Origin: an uncultured Verrucomicrobia subdivision 3 bacterium
Lineage (GTDB): Bacteria > Verrucomicrobiota > Verrucomicrobiia > Limisphaerales > UBA11358
DNA length: 64,000 bases
Direction of reading: 5' to 3'
Assembly: GCA_903922735.1 (NCBI GenBank)
Contig: CAIXUZ010000036.1
Span: forward strand, 1-64,000
A program made the translations under genes and the position numbers. The notes beneath the pieces are model-generated. The model saw only the letters and a list, made by a program, of their open reading frames with translations, was not told where the DNA came from and did not search any database. Every line of letters begins with the position of its first letter. Position 1 is the first letter of the stretch. Of the stretch, positions 1 to 8,091 are shown one piece after another.

Positions 1-105
1 CGGACAAGGAATTCCACTCGATGAGTTTTTGTTGAAACCGGCTGAACACTGGTTGCAGTAAGTTTGCGGATGAAAACCGGCAATAATTCTCTGCGGATAT
101 TCCCT

Positions 106-1329
106 TCATTCCAGCGCACCCAGTTTTATCATTTGCTCAGGTAGTGAGCGGATTGCGCGCTGCAAATAGTTTCCATTTAATGGATCAAGTTCTTCGGCGC
201 ACTGGCGAACCCAATCCAGCCAAAGTTTGGTGGATGAATCTTGAACGGTTGTGCCCTGGCTTTTTAGCCGCGTTTCACATGCGTTTGCAAATGCCCTCAA
301 TTGGGCCGCCTTTTCCCAACAAACTGCCTGCTGTTCAAGCGTGCGACGGCGATCTAATTCCTGTTCACGGAGTTGCCGCAATTCATATTCCCGTCTTGCC
401 CGCTCGGCTTCAAGCCGCTGACGTTCTGCCTCTGCAATCCTATGGAGTCGTAGCGCCTCGCCTGTCGCCGCGATCGCATCAACAATTTCACCGAGCACAT
501 CTTCAATGCGCTGTCGTTTTTTATCAGTCCATATTTTGGGGGCCGGGCCGTGGTATTCTTCGATGGAAAAATTCAGAATGCCAGTGGGTTCGTAAAAATA
601 TCGATTCCAAATATATCTTTCAGCTTTCTCTTTTTCGGTCAGTTCTCTTTCCCGTCGTAACGTCCGCTCCATCATTTTGACGCGCACTTTTTCAGCTCCG
701 ATTTTTATGCCCGTTTCAAATCGCTCATAACAATCTTCAATGAGTTCAGCCTTGTGCCCCTTTGATTCGAGGTTTCGGAAAATAGCATCCATTATCAACA
801 GGGCACGCTTCAGATTTTGCTTGGTCACGCTGATATTGACACAACGCCGCCGCCAGCATGGCCCCACTCTGCCGTAATTATCCGGCGTCTTTTTTCCCAT
901 CAGCTCTCTGCTGGTTCGGATCAATGGGTGCGCTTTCCTGAAATCCTGCGCAACTAATAACAAAGTTGGGAGCGCGGCAGGTATGGCAGACTTATCAATA
1001 TCGTCAGGTGATTCACTCTTGCTTGCCTCCGTGACTGGTTGAATTTTTCGTGTTTGTAACTTTGCGGACCTCACAACCGGTTGCGGCAGAATCCGTATTA
1101 TCGAAGTTTGGTTTGGTGCAACTGGCGGCAGCGGGGTTCGTTCCATAGCGCGATTCAAACGAAGTAGCGGCCAGTAATCTGGACCGGGGCGAGGAATATC
1201 AAATTGCTCGCAGATTTTTGAAAGCTGATAAATCGAAATGTTCCACGTTTTACATAAATGGCACATCGGAGTTTTCCATATTGCGTCGAATAATTCTTCA
1301 CGAGTCAGCGTAATTTCAAGCTGTTCCAT
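106..1329 (-). CDS. Hypothetical HTH/coiled-coil protein (407 aa)
   Basis: Function unknown. The N-terminus (residues about 5-55, starting LTREELFDAIWKTPM and ending IPRPGPDYW) matches a widespread uncharacterised family whose first 50 residues look like a helix-turn-helix followed by a PRPxxxYW signature. Residues about 215-345 are rich in Arg, Glu and Gln and should form long charged helices or a coiled coil. There is no signal peptide or membrane segment. It lies just outside the left repeat of the tRNA-Gly element. Proteins of this family often sit in genomic islands, so it may belong to an older island at the same tRNA; that is inference. The ATG is the only good start, and 180 bp without a gene lie upstream. 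Confidence 0.7.
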   Translation of the reverse strand: MEQLEITLTREELFDAIWKTPMCHLCKTWNISIYQLSKICEQFDIPRPGPDYWPLLRLNRAMERTPLPPVAPNQTSIIRILPQPVVRSAKLQTRKIQPVTEASKSESPDDIDKSAIPAALPTLLLVAQDFRKAHPLIRTSRELMGKKTPDNYGRVGPCWRRRCVNISVTKQNLKRALLIMDAIFRNLESKGHKAELIEDCYERFETGIKIGAEKVRVKMMERTLRRERELTEKEKAERYIWNRYFYEPTGILNFSIEEYHGPAPKIWTDKKRQRIEDVLGEIVDAIAATGEALRLHRIAEAERQRLEAERARREYELRQLREQELDRRRTLEQQAVCWEKAAQLRAFANACETRLKSQGTTVQDSSTKLWLDWVRQCAEELDPLNGNYLQRAIRSLPEQMIKLGALE

Positions 1330-1459
1330 ACCTGATACTGTAAATAGAAAGTGCCGTTGGACAAAAGATTTTGCATTTTGCTGGTGAAGTGTCCAACTAC
1401 CACTTCGAGCAATAAAAATTCTTCAGGAAGCGTGAGGTAAAAACAAATTTTAGAAGTTT

Positions 1460-1498
1460 CGACTTACTTGCACTTTACTTGCACTTATTCATAAGTCG
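1460..1498. repeat. Inverted repeat enclosing an 11-bp tandem repeat
   Basis: CGACTTA at 1460-1466 pairs with TAAGTCG at 1492-1498. Between and partly overlapping the arms, TTACTTGCACT occurs twice in tandem from 1464. The structure ends 11 bp before the left attachment repeat. It could be an operator for the divergent upstream gene or a recombinase-binding site left by an older element. Nothing else is visible in 1330-1509. Confidence 0.5.
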
Positions 1499-1509
1499 TT
1501 GATAATGAA

Positions 1510-1539
1510 TGGAGCGGGTGAAGGGAATCGAACCCTCGT
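1510..1539 (-). other. Left attachment repeat (3' fragment of tRNA-Gly)
   Basis: This 30-bp stretch is identical to 9985-10014. Read on the minus strand it is the T-arm, acceptor strand and TCCA end of tRNA-Gly. Identity stops at 1540, so no complete tRNA can form here. This is the expected scar of integrase-mediated insertion into the 3' end of a tRNA gene. Confidence 0.9.
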
Positions 1540-1613
1540 GACGATTCACGCCCATATTTATTGAGTTTCTTTAGTGTTCATGGCCGATTTGTTCTTGCCT
1601 GACCATCTTGGGC

Positions 1614-1636
1614 GTTGTAAGTTTTCGTTGTAAACT
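1614..1636 (+). repeat. 23-bp arm-type repeat, left copy
   Basis: This sequence contains GTTGTAA twice, 13 bp apart, and matches 9913-9935 at 22 of 23 positions in the same orientation. It ends one base before the ATG at 1638 where the integrase probably begins. The two copies lie 75 and 50 bp inside the core repeats, as expected for integrase arm sites. Confidence 0.65.
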
Positions 1637-1675
1637 AATGGCTTCACTCACGCTTAAAAAGGCTGTAAGAACTGG

Positions 1676-2764
1676 ATGGCTTGCTTCCAGCTTTCTGATG
1701 GAACACGCACTCATCGTAGCACAGGAACATCCGACAGGAAAGAGGCGCAAAAAATTGCCAACAATTACGAGGCAGCAGAGAAACTAGCGAGGGCTGGTCG
1801 GCTTGATGAAACGGCAGTGCGAAGGACTCTAAATGATATTTTGAAACGGCACGGCGAGCAGGAATTGAACGACGATACGATTGAAGAATTCCTGCGCAAG
1901 TGGGTAGATGGCAAGCACAATACAGGAACCAACGAGCGTTATGCTCGTGTCGTTGACTTGTTTCTTGAGCATCTTGGTGTTCGGAAGCAAAAATTCATTT
2001 CCAACATCAACTTTAAGGATGCCGAGGGCTACATCAAGTGGCGCAAGGATATAACAGCCCCAAAAACATTGCGACTTGAAGCCAAGGCATTGAGTTCGGC
2101 TTTCAACGTCGCACGAAAACTCGGGTTTACAGACACAAATCCATTCGAGCAGGTGATGGCGTTAAATCCCATCAAGGGAAAATCGTTGGAGCGGGAAACC
2201 TTCACCAAAGAGGAATCATCAAAATTGGTTAAAACTGCCGTAGGAGAGTGGAAAACAGTCGTCTTGTTTGGCTATTACACTGGTGCTCGATTGAGTGATT
2301 GCACCACGATGAAATGGAGCAGCATCAACTTCAAGCGACAACTGATTGATTACATTGCAAAGAAAAATAATGCCCGTGTTGTGGTTCCGCTGATGCCACA
2401 GCTTGAAGCCCACTTGAAAACATTCGCAAAACACAAAGCCGACACGCTTTATGTGTGTCCGACTCTTGCCGAGAAGGAAACCAGTGGTAAAAGCGGTTTG
2501 AGTGAGGCGTTCAAGAAAATCATGGTCAAGGCTGGTATTGATACGCATACCATTGAGGGTCAGGGCGAACGAAAATTCAGCAAAAAAACTTTTCACTCGT
2601 TGCGGCATTCATTCAATTCAACTTTGGCCAACGAAAATGTGAGCCAAGAACGGCGAATGAAGCTCATTGGTCAATCAACTGTTGCCGTGAATGAGGATTA
2701 CACCCACCTGAATCTTGACCAGTTGCGGAATGACATGGAAAAAATACCGGCTCTGGACTTTTAG
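1676..2764 (+). CDS. Tyrosine recombinase/integrase; N-terminus in another frame
   Basis: Phage-type site-specific recombinase expected to integrate and excise the element at tRNA-Gly. The N-terminal part has the SAM-like core-binding domain (about residues 70-150). The C-terminal catalytic domain shows the first Arg in TGARLSD, the H-x-x-R box in SLRHSF, and the Tyr near the end in VNEDYTHL. The first in-frame ATG is 1676, but residues before it in the same frame (KGCKNW) continue naturally into MACFQLSDGTR. An ATG at 1638 encodes MASLTLK in the other frame; joining them by a -1 shift at AAAAAG (1656-1661) gives the usual N-terminus of this family. Either a programmed shift, a mutation or a sequencing error separates the pieces. 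The stop is 7 bp from the convergent excisionase gene. Confidence 0.92.
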   Translation: MACFQLSDGTRTHRSTGTSDRKEAQKIANNYEAAEKLARAGRLDETAVRRTLNDILKRHGEQELNDDTIEEFLRKWVDGKHNTGTNERYARVVDLFLEHLGVRKQKFISNINFKDAEGYIKWRKDITAPKTLRLEAKALSSAFNVARKLGFTDTNPFEQVMALNPIKGKSLERETFTKEESSKLVKTAVGEWKTVVLFGYYTGARLSDCTTMKWSSINFKRQLIDYIAKKNNARVVVPLMPQLEAHLKTFAKHKADTLYVCPTLAEKETSGKSGLSEAFKKIMVKAGIDTHTIEGQGERKFSKKTFHSLRHSFNSTLANENVSQERRMKLIGQSTVAVNEDYTHLNLDQLRNDMEKIPALDF

Positions 2765-2770
2765 CTCTGT

Positions 2771-3022
2771 TCATTCGCATAACGCCAAAGACTCATCGGG
2801 TTGGGATAATATAAACCCACGGACACTGGCCATATCCCACAATCTCACGCCCTTGAAACTGCCAGTCACACGAAGCACTTTACCTCGAACCTTGCCGCAT
2901 TTATGAAGGTTGTAGAGGGTGCCCTTCTTAATTCCAAAGTATTTGCGAACGTCCGCACTGGTGCCGAATTCCGGTTTAATCTCGCCGATGTTGGCTGGTT
3001 TAATCTCTTGAGTCGTCATCAT
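2771..3022 (-). CDS. Small MerR/AlpA-like DNA-binding protein, probable excisionase
   Basis: An 83-residue protein with one predicted winged helix-turn-helix. Residues about 20-45 (TSADVRKYFGIKKGTLYNLH) follow the excisionase/AlpA pattern, and the segment after it (KVLRVTGSFKGVRLWDMASV) fits the wing and following strand. It is convergent with the integrase gene and ends 7 bp from it, a common arrangement for directionality factors. The start has two consecutive ATGs. It may direct excision of the element and repress its own promoter; this is inferred from family and position. Confidence 0.65.
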   Translation of the reverse strand: MMTTQEIKPANIGEIKPEFGTSADVRKYFGIKKGTLYNLHKCGKVRGKVLRVTGSFKGVRLWDMASVRGFILSQPDESLALCE

Positions 3023-3525
3023 ACATTAGTCTATCTATTGTTCTCTGACGAAACCGACCAGCAACCGCTCAATAGTTGAATTGAGCATTTAAGCTGCTAG
3101 TCAATGGTTTCGCAGTTGGCGATGACGAGTGTTTTCGATGTGGCCTAGTTTTAGCATTATTACACGGATTATATAGATATATTAGTAAAAGTCAAGGTAA
3201 AACAGGGTCGTCAAAGAACAAAACCGCCATTGGCTTTTGATGGCCAATGGCGGCTCTAACGACGAAACGGAATGAACTGACAACAATAAGTATCAGCCAG
3301 CAGACCATTTTGATTGTTTTATTTGCACATGTTGCTGGCTTGCCATCCTCCAGAACGGTGTGAAACGTAAATGCCAATTTCACATCACGATGGAACCATA
3401 TAGCGACATTACAGGCTGAAATTGGAATTAATTGGCCTTGGTCGTTCGATTGATGGATGAATTTCTTCGGGGCGGGATATTTATATTCGGCGGCATCGTG
3501 CTAGCCACGACAAAAGGAGAAAATT
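3023..3525. other. Gene-free region upstream of the excisionase-like gene
   Basis: About 500 bp without a convincing gene. It should contain the minus-strand promoter of the excisionase-like gene and probably a plus-strand promoter for the small gene at 3526. The only clear structure is the hairpin at 3224-3253. A 63-codon minus-strand frame here has no recognisable features. Confidence 0.5.
3224..3253. repeat. Perfect 11-bp inverted repeat
   Basis: CCGCCATTGGC at 3224-3234 is matched exactly by GCCAATGGCGG at 3243-3253, with an 8-nt loop. There is no T run on either side, so it is not a typical intrinsic terminator. It could be an operator, a replication or transfer signal, or a structured RNA element. 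Confidence 0.6.
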
Positions 3526-3645
3526 ATGACTGACAAACTACAACAGGATTTCGAGCCAAGCCAGATGACCATTGGCGACATCACCCACACCATTGCAACT
3601 TGGGCAGCGTTCCATGAATTGCTTGATGAATTGTTGGCCGGTTGA
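3526..3645 (+). CDS. Small hypothetical protein (39 aa)
   Basis: A 39-codon frame starting MTDKLQQDFEPSQM and ending HELLDELLAG, with a strong ribosome-binding sequence (AAAGGAGA) about 6 nt before the ATG. That site is one of the best in the element and is the main reason for calling it. The protein is acidic and probably helical in its C-terminal half. No family is recognised. A second short frame (3647-3709, 20 codons) begins just after its stop but has no separate support. Confidence 0.5.
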   Translation: MTDKLQQDFEPSQMTIGDITHTIATWAAFHELLDELLAG

Positions 3646-4160
3646 AATGGCCGATACCATCCCATCCCCACCCACTAGCGTAGGACTGCTTCTGAACATT
3701 GATGCCTAAGGGGCTATATGCCCGGTCTTGTCACCCACCCCGACATGAATCCCAAAAGACCCACGCCCATAATTACGCAATTACCGGACTGGTTTCAGAC
3801 TTTTTGACCAAAATCCGTTGAAATCACCATTAAAACTTCCGAAGTTTTTTTAATGGGAGTTCGGTAATTACGCAATTATGCCCAAAAACCCCTGTATTTC
3901 CTTGACTTTTGGCTAATTTGTCCATACGATACGTGCCATAGTGAACGAACTGGTCTAGTGATTGGTTCAATCCTTGGGCGGCTTCAAATTCTTACCATAT
4001 ACAGGGTGCTTGGGTGGTTGAATATCTTATTATCTTCTGTATATCTAATACACAAATGGTGTGTCGAATATGGTATTTAGCCTTATTTATTAACATAATC
4101 ATTGACTTTCGTGTTTTTTAGTATATACTTGATGTTATAGTAAATGAATTAGCGTATCGA
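3646..4160. other. Gene-free, AT-rich region upstream of the replication-like genes
   Basis: About 515 bp with no convincing gene apart from a possible 20-codon frame at its start. It contains the paired repeats at 3770-3878 and long AT-rich stretches (about 3960-4140) before the gene at 4161. A replication origin or the main promoter of the downstream genes would fit here. This is inferred from composition, repeats and position. Confidence 0.4.
3770..3878. repeat. Paired 14-bp repeats around an internal palindrome, candidate origin or operator
   Basis: TAATTACGCAATTA occurs at 3770-3783 and again at 3865-3878. Because its core is nearly palindromic, the pair and its flanks (CAT before one, TACCG after) also form an imperfect inverted repeat. 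Between them, AAAACTTC and GAAGTTTT form a palindrome next to a T run. Repeated sites in AT-rich DNA upstream of a polymerase-like gene resemble iterons, but two copies are few. Confidence 0.45.
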
Positions 4161-4733
4161 ATGACGGATTCATTGCCCGGCTTGAAATTCCCCCTTTTAG
4201 ATATGGGTAAATTATACCCATGCGGGGAAGTCCATGCCCAAAAACGACGGTTATATGAAAGAAAATTGATTATGGACGAACTAAAACATGAAATCGAAAC
4301 GGTCAAGTCGCTATTAAAAGATGAATCGGCAGTATTGTCGGTTGATTCACGGTGCCTTGAAAGTGGTAAGGAATTTGAACGGGACACAGAACTACCAAAA
4401 CACCCATTGCAAGGATTGTGTTTGGTGTCCTGTCTGTTGTTCAAGAAATTGTCGAAATCAGGTCGTGAATACGACTTGTATCAAATACCAAAGGTGTTTT
4501 ACACGGTAAAGGGCAGGGACAGGAACAGACGGTTCAAAAAGGTTAGGGAATGCAGCACCCACTATTTTCTAAAACACAAACGAACGAATCAGATTATTGA
4601 TTTAACGAGCGAGCAGTTTCGTGGTGAGGGTATCCCATATAACCAGTCTGTCCGAAGAACTTCGCTTAATTTGAGCGATAAAATCCTAGTCGTTGACGCT
4701 AATAATGACTTCACAAGTTTTCAAAAGAATTGA
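4161..4733 (+). CDS. YunG-like hypothetical protein (190 aa)
   Basis: Function unknown. The C-terminal half has the pattern of small YunG-like proteins seen in phages and islands: GLCLVSCLLF (about residues 85-94), then THYFLKHK and IIDLTSEQF followed by GIPY (about 132-160). In related proteins the conserved Cys and His suggest a papain- or transglutaminase-like fold, but no activity is established. Residues 1-37 are poorly conserved in character, and an internal ATG at 4272 (MDELKHEIETVK) is an alternative start. The stop is 6 nt before the polymerase-like gene, so the two are probably co-transcribed. Confidence 0.6.
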   Translation: MTDSLPGLKFPLLDMGKLYPCGEVHAQKRRLYERKLIMDELKHEIETVKSLLKDESAVLSVDSRCLESGKEFERDTELPKHPLQGLCLVSCLLFKKLSKSGREYDLYQIPKVFYTVKGRDRNRRFKKVRECSTHYFLKHKRTNQIIDLTSEQFRGEGIPYNQSVRRTSLNLSDKILVVDANNDFTSFQKN

Positions 4734-4739
4734 ACTGAT

Positions 4740-6209
4740 ATGGATACCACGAACAAAAAATACCTCTACGTTACCAAGTGCGTGATACCGCAAATGCTTT
4801 GGGAGCGCATTTGCGACCTCCCTGAGCCTGAGCAGTTCCGTTACGCCTACATCACCAGCTTCATCAAGGTGATGGCTCACGGCAATAATCGCTACAACAA
4901 CGTCAATGTCAGCTATACGGTTTGGTCAAATCGCATTGGCAGTGGTTATCTTCGTTATATTGAGGATTTGAAGGCGTGGAACATCATCAGCGTCCAGAAA
5001 AACGATAAAGGTCAAGACAGCTACGAGGTTGGAGGTCACTGCAAATGCTTTAGCGTGACTTTAAGTGCAAATAAAAGTGGATGGCTATCAAAAGACTTTA
5101 AGAAACGTAAATCCAAGGAGGTTGATATGGAAACGTTGGTGGTTTCCAAGATTACCGATACCACTGACCCAATCTTAAATTATACCTTTCAAAGTCTTAA
5201 AAACCTCAAGATTGATGATGAGTTCGAGATTGAACAAATTAGTAATATCCCTAGTGACATATGTCTGGATGAAACCCAGTTGGATTTGAACATCAGCCAC
5301 ATCAAGGGTCAAATCTGGCTTAAAAAGCTTGCGACATGGGACTTCACCATCGGCTATGGCAAAAACAGTGGTCGTCTATACCACCCCGTAATTTGTATGC
5401 CCAAGACGGCACGAGAGCATGTGTGGTTCCAAGACAGCGACGTGGTGATGGATTATGACATCAAGAGCTGCTTCCCCGTTTTGTTGACGGCAATGGTTCC
5501 TGAATCAGAAAAGGCCGAATATAAAAAGGTTTTGGACGGTGACATCTACGCCAGCATCATCAATGGCACCAGTCGTGACCGTGAAGATTGCAAGGTGGCA
5601 TTCCAGCAATTTCTAAACGGATTCGTCAGCAACTACGTCAGCAAGTGGTTTGAGCAGCACTTCCCCCTCACATTCAAGGCCATTGAGGGTGACTACCAGA
5701 ACATGAGCAAGCGATTGCAGACGATGGAGAGCAACATCATCGTTAAGGGTTTAATACCGCTTTGCATCCAGAACGGCTACACCGGCCTCATCACCTGCCA
5801 TGATGGATGGATGAACAGTGGCACCTTCAAGCATGAGGCCGAGGTGGTGAACTACGTTAAAAATGAGATTTTCAAGGTTTGTGGCTACATGCCGGTGATT
5901 AAGGCAAGCCGTCGGAAGCAAGATGACAATCCACCGTTTCCAATTAAAGCCAACAGTGATGGCAAGACGGTCACGGACGAGGAACACGCCTTGTTGCTTC
6001 AACATCCGACGTATCGAAATGTTTATTTTGAGATGCGTGGGGCAGACCGTGAGCGCAAGCAATGGGCACGAGAAATCCATCGGTGCAGGGGTGATGGTCG
6101 TGTGATTCGTCGTCAACGTGAGGCTAAACGCCGTTACATTCGCCTAGCTGGTGAATGGGTGAGACTTTTGGAGGAATACCTCCAGATAAACAAAAAGGAA
6201 AATAAATGA
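4740..6209 (+). CDS. Putative element replicase with family-A-polymerase-like motifs
   Basis: A 489-residue protein, probably the replication protein of the element. Residues about 200-360 contain motifs in the order found in family A nucleic-acid polymerases: GRLYHP (211-216), a motif-A-like DYDIKSCFP (238-246) with an invariant-looking Asp at 240, an O-helix-like stretch with Arg281, Lys285 and FLNG at 291-294, LQTMESNII (326-334), and a motif-C-like HDG (354-356). The usual DYSQIELR and HDE forms are altered, so it is a divergent relative at best. Residues 1-120 could hold a winged-helix DNA-binding domain; the C-terminus is strongly basic. It overlaps the next gene by 4 nt (ATGA), which implies translational coupling. 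Polymerase activity is inference. Confidence 0.55.
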   Translation: MDTTNKKYLYVTKCVIPQMLWERICDLPEPEQFRYAYITSFIKVMAHGNNRYNNVNVSYTVWSNRIGSGYLRYIEDLKAWNIISVQKNDKGQDSYEVGGHCKCFSVTLSANKSGWLSKDFKKRKSKEVDMETLVVSKITDTTDPILNYTFQSLKNLKIDDEFEIEQISNIPSDICLDETQLDLNISHIKGQIWLKKLATWDFTIGYGKNSGRLYHPVICMPKTAREHVWFQDSDVVMDYDIKSCFPVLLTAMVPESEKAEYKKVLDGDIYASIINGTSRDREDCKVAFQQFLNGFVSNYVSKWFEQHFPLTFKAIEGDYQNMSKRLQTMESNIIVKGLIPLCIQNGYTGLITCHDGWMNSGTFKHEAEVVNYVKNEIFKVCGYMPVIKASRRKQDDNPPFPIKANSDGKTVTDEEHALLLQHPTYRNVYFEMRGADRERKQWAREIHRCRGDGRVIRRQREAKRRYIRLAGEWVRLLEEYLQINKKENK

Positions 6210-6619
6210 ATAATAAAACTGAAACAAAAACGGCATTGGAACCCGACTCTTTGAGTGCGGGGATAAACAAAACTAAAAAGTTCATCATGGCCAGTGCAAC
6301 TGACATGAATGAATATGCAGAGCAAGAAAAGGCAAAAGCAGCAGCAATCTTAAAACAAAAAGTTGCCATTATCGCATGGGTCATAAACGAGGTAAATCGT
6401 CTTGAACTCAAACTCACGAAAAATGGCAACTACGGATTGATGGAAGACATAAAAGACTATTACAAAGCCTTTTATTCAATCGGTAAAAACGAAAGTGATT
6501 ATGAAAAAACGGTAAACTGCCTAGAAGTTTACTTCACACGATTTTACAAATATTACGAGGGTAAGAAAGGATGTGGAAAGTTTAATAAAGTTTGGGCTGA
6601 ATACTGCGGATTGTTTTAA
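6206..6619 (+). CDS. Hypothetical protein coupled to the replicase-like gene (137 aa)
   Basis: Not recognised. It starts inside the stop codon of the preceding gene (ATGA overlap), so it is almost certainly translated with it. The N-terminal 25 residues (starting MNNKTETKTALEPD) are polar and look disordered, and the following 110 residues are predicted helical and rich in Lys, Tyr and Glu. The start resembles that of the frame at 6749 (MTNKNIKTKTAP), which suggests the two genes share a leader or ancestry. There is no signal peptide or membrane helix. Confidence 0.6.
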   Translation: MNNKTETKTALEPDSLSAGINKTKKFIMASATDMNEYAEQEKAKAAAILKQKVAIIAWVINEVNRLELKLTKNGNYGLMEDIKDYYKAFYSIGKNESDYEKTVNCLEVYFTRFYKYYEGKKGCGKFNKVWAEYCGLF

Positions 6620-6637
6620 AAAATAAACGACAAAACC

Positions 6638-6658
6638 CCCACCAAAAAAAATGGTGGG
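6638..6658. terminator. Hairpin after the 137-aa gene
   Basis: CCCACCA (6638-6644) pairs with TGGTGGG (6652-6658) around a loop of seven As, 20 bp after the stop at 6619. No T run follows on the plus strand, so termination is uncertain; it could act as an attenuator or mRNA-end stabiliser. Confidence 0.45.
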
Positions 6659-6860
6659 CCCCAATCTATCAATATAACGATTTTGATTGGTTGGGAGGGT
6701 CAGGACAGCGGACGGTGAATCAAAACATGAATATGAGCGATTTAATTTATGACAAATAAAAACATAAAAACAAAAACGGCACCAGCGGTAGCAATACCGG
6801 CTGGTGATGACAAACCTAAACAAACAGCCACCGAAAGCGCATTGGTTCGCTCTGTGATTA

Positions 6861-7883
6861 TTGAGCAGACCAGAAAGATGTATAAACACGTCGGTTTGCA
6901 TGGTTGCCACCTCCACCATCAAGGACATCAAGATTCGGGAGGCGGGGATGTGTTGGAAGACGGCGATAAAATTCGCCAAAAATCCTGACGCCATGAAAAA
7001 ACGGGTATCGGCTGAAATCAATAATGTTGTCACCAGCTTTTATCCAACCCTTGAAAACTATTTTGTAAAAACAGCTGAACGAGAAAACGCCGTCATACAG
7101 CATTACGAACGGTTTATCTTGTTAGAATCAGCACTGGACGTTGCTTTGACGCTCAATCCCCAATCAGTTGGGATTGCCCAAAATGGTTTGGATTTATGCG
7201 ATGCGTTTTTGGCATCAATCCCAAAAGGTTATGGAACCAAAGCTGCTGGAAGTGAAGAGCGCATCATAGCGGAAGAAAACCGCAAAGCCGAACTGCGAGG
7301 AAAAAAGCCGAGCGAACTAGGCAATGCAATTATGACAATGGGCGTCGGTTCGGCCATAGCCAAAGCCGGTGAAGAACTCGCTAATAAATTGCGGCACGAC
7401 CTCATTCCTGTTCGCACCAAATACCTCACCGCATTGGAGAATAGTGCAGGGGCTTCGCATCCGTCCGTCGTCAAGGCGAAGGCGGAGATTGAAGCGGACA
7501 CCAAAAAACGTGACCAACTTAAAGTGCAGGAGCAGAAAACCGCAGCCGCAGAGAGTTTGGAAAAAATGGTGGAAGCGGAAGCGTGTAAAACATGGCTTGG
7601 CAAATTGACTGGAAGTATCAAACCTCAGAAATCAGGAAATGAGCCATTTCCTTGGCTATCATTCTTCGGATTGATGGCATTATTTCTAATCGTAATGGCA
7701 ATCGCCAAATGCTTCGTGGCTTTAGGGGTAAACATGAAAACCCAATCAGGAGATGACGCATCAGACGGCGTGGCCTTTATTGTAGCCCTCATACCAGCTC
7801 TAATTATACGAAAAATAATTCAATTAAAAATTCGTAAGCCTATCAAAGCAAGAATTCAATCCGAGATAGCAAACAAGAAGTGA
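6861..7883 (+). CDS. Hypothetical membrane protein with a probable frame break near its start
   Basis: Not recognised. The 340-residue frame has a soluble, mostly helical N-terminal part and two likely membrane segments near the C-terminus (about residues 267-291 and 302-322), with a basic tail. The first 20-30 residues look unnatural. A frame starting at 6749 encodes a plausible N-terminus (MTNKNIKTKTAP to EQTRKMYKHV) and overlaps this one. Joining them by a one-base shift around 6890-6910 gives a continuous protein of about 377 residues. Either the gene is broken, or a short upstream protein overlaps a gene starting at a later ATG such as 6903 or 6948. Confidence 0.55.
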   Translation: MSRPERCINTSVCMVATSTIKDIKIREAGMCWKTAIKFAKNPDAMKKRVSAEINNVVTSFYPTLENYFVKTAERENAVIQHYERFILLESALDVALTLNPQSVGIAQNGLDLCDAFLASIPKGYGTKAAGSEERIIAEENRKAELRGKKPSELGNAIMTMGVGSAIAKAGEELANKLRHDLIPVRTKYLTALENSAGASHPSVVKAKAEIEADTKKRDQLKVQEQKTAAAESLEKMVEAEACKTWLGKLTGSIKPQKSGNEPFPWLSFFGLMALFLIVMAIAKCFVALGVNMKTQSGDDASDGVAFIVALIPALIIRKIIQLKIRKPIKARIQSEIANKK

Positions 7884-7908
7884 CGGGAAATATACTGCCA
7901 TACGCATC

Positions 7909-8085
7909 ATGAATAATTCAAAACGCCCACTAACGGATGCACCTTCGGAATCAGACCCTCAAAAGGGAGTGGGTAAAAAACGGTTGGATTCAAAACCAGT
8001 GGAGACCAAACCGATTGAGAAACCAGAGCACCAAAAGCCCCTTATCAAAGCCAATCCACGAAAGGGTGATTTGCTACAAGGGTAA
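7909..8085 (+). CDS. Small Lys/Pro-rich hypothetical protein (58 aa)
   Basis: A 58-codon frame beginning MNNSKRPLTDAPSESDPQ and ending RKGDLLQG. It fills the gap between the membrane protein (stop 7883) and the SPFH protein (start 8092) and ends 6 nt before the latter. It is very polar, rich in Lys and Pro, and probably disordered. It shares the MNN start style of other genes in this element. No family is recognised; support comes from position and tight packing. Confidence 0.5.
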   Translation: MNNSKRPLTDAPSESDPQKGVGKKRLDSKPVETKPIEKPEHQKPLIKANPRKGDLLQG

Positions 8086-8091
8086 ACTGAC

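Noticed and set aside
3192..3383. 63-codon minus-strand frame
   Set aside because: It has no ribosome-binding site or recognisable features and overlaps the hairpin at 3224-3253.
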